A stretch of 51,463 nt of DNA from an uncultured Bacteroidota bacterium (lineage in GTDB: Bacteria; Bacteroidota; Bacteroidia; Chitinophagales; LD1): NCBI GenBank assembly GCA_903919075.1, contig CAIXGR010000014.1:1-51463 (forward strand). The letters are read 5' to 3'. The first letter of the stretch is position 1. Each line of letters starts with the position of its first letter. The position numbers and the translations under genes were made by a program. Of this stretch, positions 50,906 to 51,463 are shown in pieces. The notes below the pieces were generated by a model. The model did no database searches and was not told the DNA's origin. It saw only the letters and a list, made by a program, of their open reading frames with translations.

Positions 50906-51463
50906 TCTGCAGTTTTTGTATCAGTTGAAGAGGGCCTTTTGCTGTCGCTTTTCAGCAGGCCGGTTAATGTTTCCTTCCACTCAATATAAGATTTTACTGT
51001 GGGTTGTTCTTCTACCTTTTTTACATCGAACCGGTGTATGGCAAACCAATGTTGCATAAAGTAATCGCGCGGATAATCATAGGGTAAACCAAATCGTTGT
51101 GGCTTTAGGAATTCGTATTTGAATGGATTTAAGCCGGGTAAAAATGCTGTACCAAAAATCCAATCCCAGAAGGCAAATTTGGTGGAGTAGTTACAGTAAA
51201 ACACCTCGCGGTGGTTATAGTGGTGCCACTGGTGCATTTCGGGCCCGTTAATGAAATATTGTAGTTTACCGGTTTTTACATCAATGTTAGAGTGTATCCA
51301 AATGCCCCAAACAGCATCCAAGCAAGCCTTTATGGGAACCATAATAGCGGCTGTTTTTACATCTAACAAAAAGAAAATAGGAAGAAACTCAATAGTTTGA
51401 TTAATGATTATTTCGAAAGCATGAGAGCGTGAGCCTGCCAGCCAATCAACCGTTTTTACCGAA
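50902..51463 (-). CDS. Sterol desaturase / fatty acid hydroxylase superfamily protein (5' end outside the window)
   Basis: Partial gene: the frame is open to the end of the window (SVKTVDWLAGSRSH, then FEIIINQTIEF) and continues beyond it, so the internal TTG is not the real start. Visible are the TM segment FLPIFFLLDV, NGPEMHQWHHYNH with the HxxHH box, FCNYSTKFAFWDWIFGTAF and the C-terminal tail. The first HxxxH box lies upstream, outside the window. Such di-iron enzymes hydroxylate fatty acids, sphingoid bases or sterol-like lipids. It is third in the set of lipid-modifying enzymes here. Confidence 0.85.
   Translation of the reverse strand, partial: SVKTVDWLAGSRSHAFEIIINQTIEFLPIFFLLDVKTAAIMVPIKACLDAVWGIWIHSNIDVKTGKLQYFINGPEMHQWHHYNHREVFYCNYSTKFAFWDWIFGTAFLPGLNPFKYEFLKPQRFGLPYDYPRDYFMQHWFAIHRFDVKKVEEQPTVKSYIEWKETLTGLLKSDSKRPSSTDTKTAE

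Noticed and set aside
51369-51369. TTG at 51369 as the true start of the fatty acid hydroxylase
   Set aside because: The frame stays open to the window end and codes for conserved family sequence, so the real start lies outside.

Overview
This AT-rich window reads as chromosomal DNA of a Bacteroidota bacterium, probably a Chitinophagales- or Sphingobacteriales-type environmental aerobe rather than a gut Bacteroides. The evidence is: TAnnTTTG -7 elements, twice with a TTTG box 20 bp upstream; few Shine-Dalgarno sequences; two secreted proteins ending in type IX secretion (T9SS) sorting domains; ATP-dependent PEPCK; a mitochondrial-type aconitase; a PorT-like outer-membrane barrel; and an RRM-type RNA-binding protein beside a DEAD-box helicase. 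No rRNA, CRISPR array, insertion sequence or prophage was seen. The family identifications come from reading motifs by eye; no database was searched.

Layout. 1-370: a 5' half of a tRNA-Lys gene and a tandem TTGCACAT repeat, possibly the edge of an old integration. 371-2795 (minus): permease-like membrane protein, CDF metal exporter, secreted serine protease. 2841-5849 (minus): rsmI, then pepP-pssA-purS with overlapping ends. 5995-8245: pckA and lspA, tail to tail. 8431-10304: a collagen-like surface protein and an SDR. 10466-11776: promoter, rpsF-rpsR-rplI, terminator. 11786-19757: carboxypeptidase-regulatory-like protein, MacB-like permease, aconitase behind a 16-bp palindrome, LD-carboxypeptidase and metG. 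19799-21176: T9SS esterase and tRNA-Arg(CCU).

21177-29358 is the most accessory part. It holds a REP-like stem-loop, decayed coding remnants, a NorC-like cytochrome c with a strongly divergent NorB-like subunit, a SoxB-like metallophosphoesterase, a GMC oxidoreductase and a lipoprotein that appears to have replaced most of an AHSA1-domain gene. 29486-35133: an SPFH protein with four repeated N-terminal modules, an outer-membrane barrel, a secreted protein with a phage-tail-fibre-like domain and a GNAT-like protein of unknown function.

35142-51463 is rich in lipid-modifying enzymes: a membrane desaturase downstream of a methyltransferase that closely resembles fungal sphingolipid C9-methyltransferases, a second desaturase, and a window-truncated sterol desaturase/fatty acid hydroxylase. 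Between them lie an RRM protein and a DEAD-box helicase separated by a 25-bp hairpin, a T9SS beta-propeller protein, a frameshifted small gene, a 2-oxoacid dehydrogenase E2, a LysE-family exporter and small membrane or cytosolic proteins.

The best candidates for new biology are the possible bacterial C9-methyl lipid pathway at 35142-37598 and the NOR-like complex at 22544-24284, whose catalytic subunit lacks several canonical ligands.
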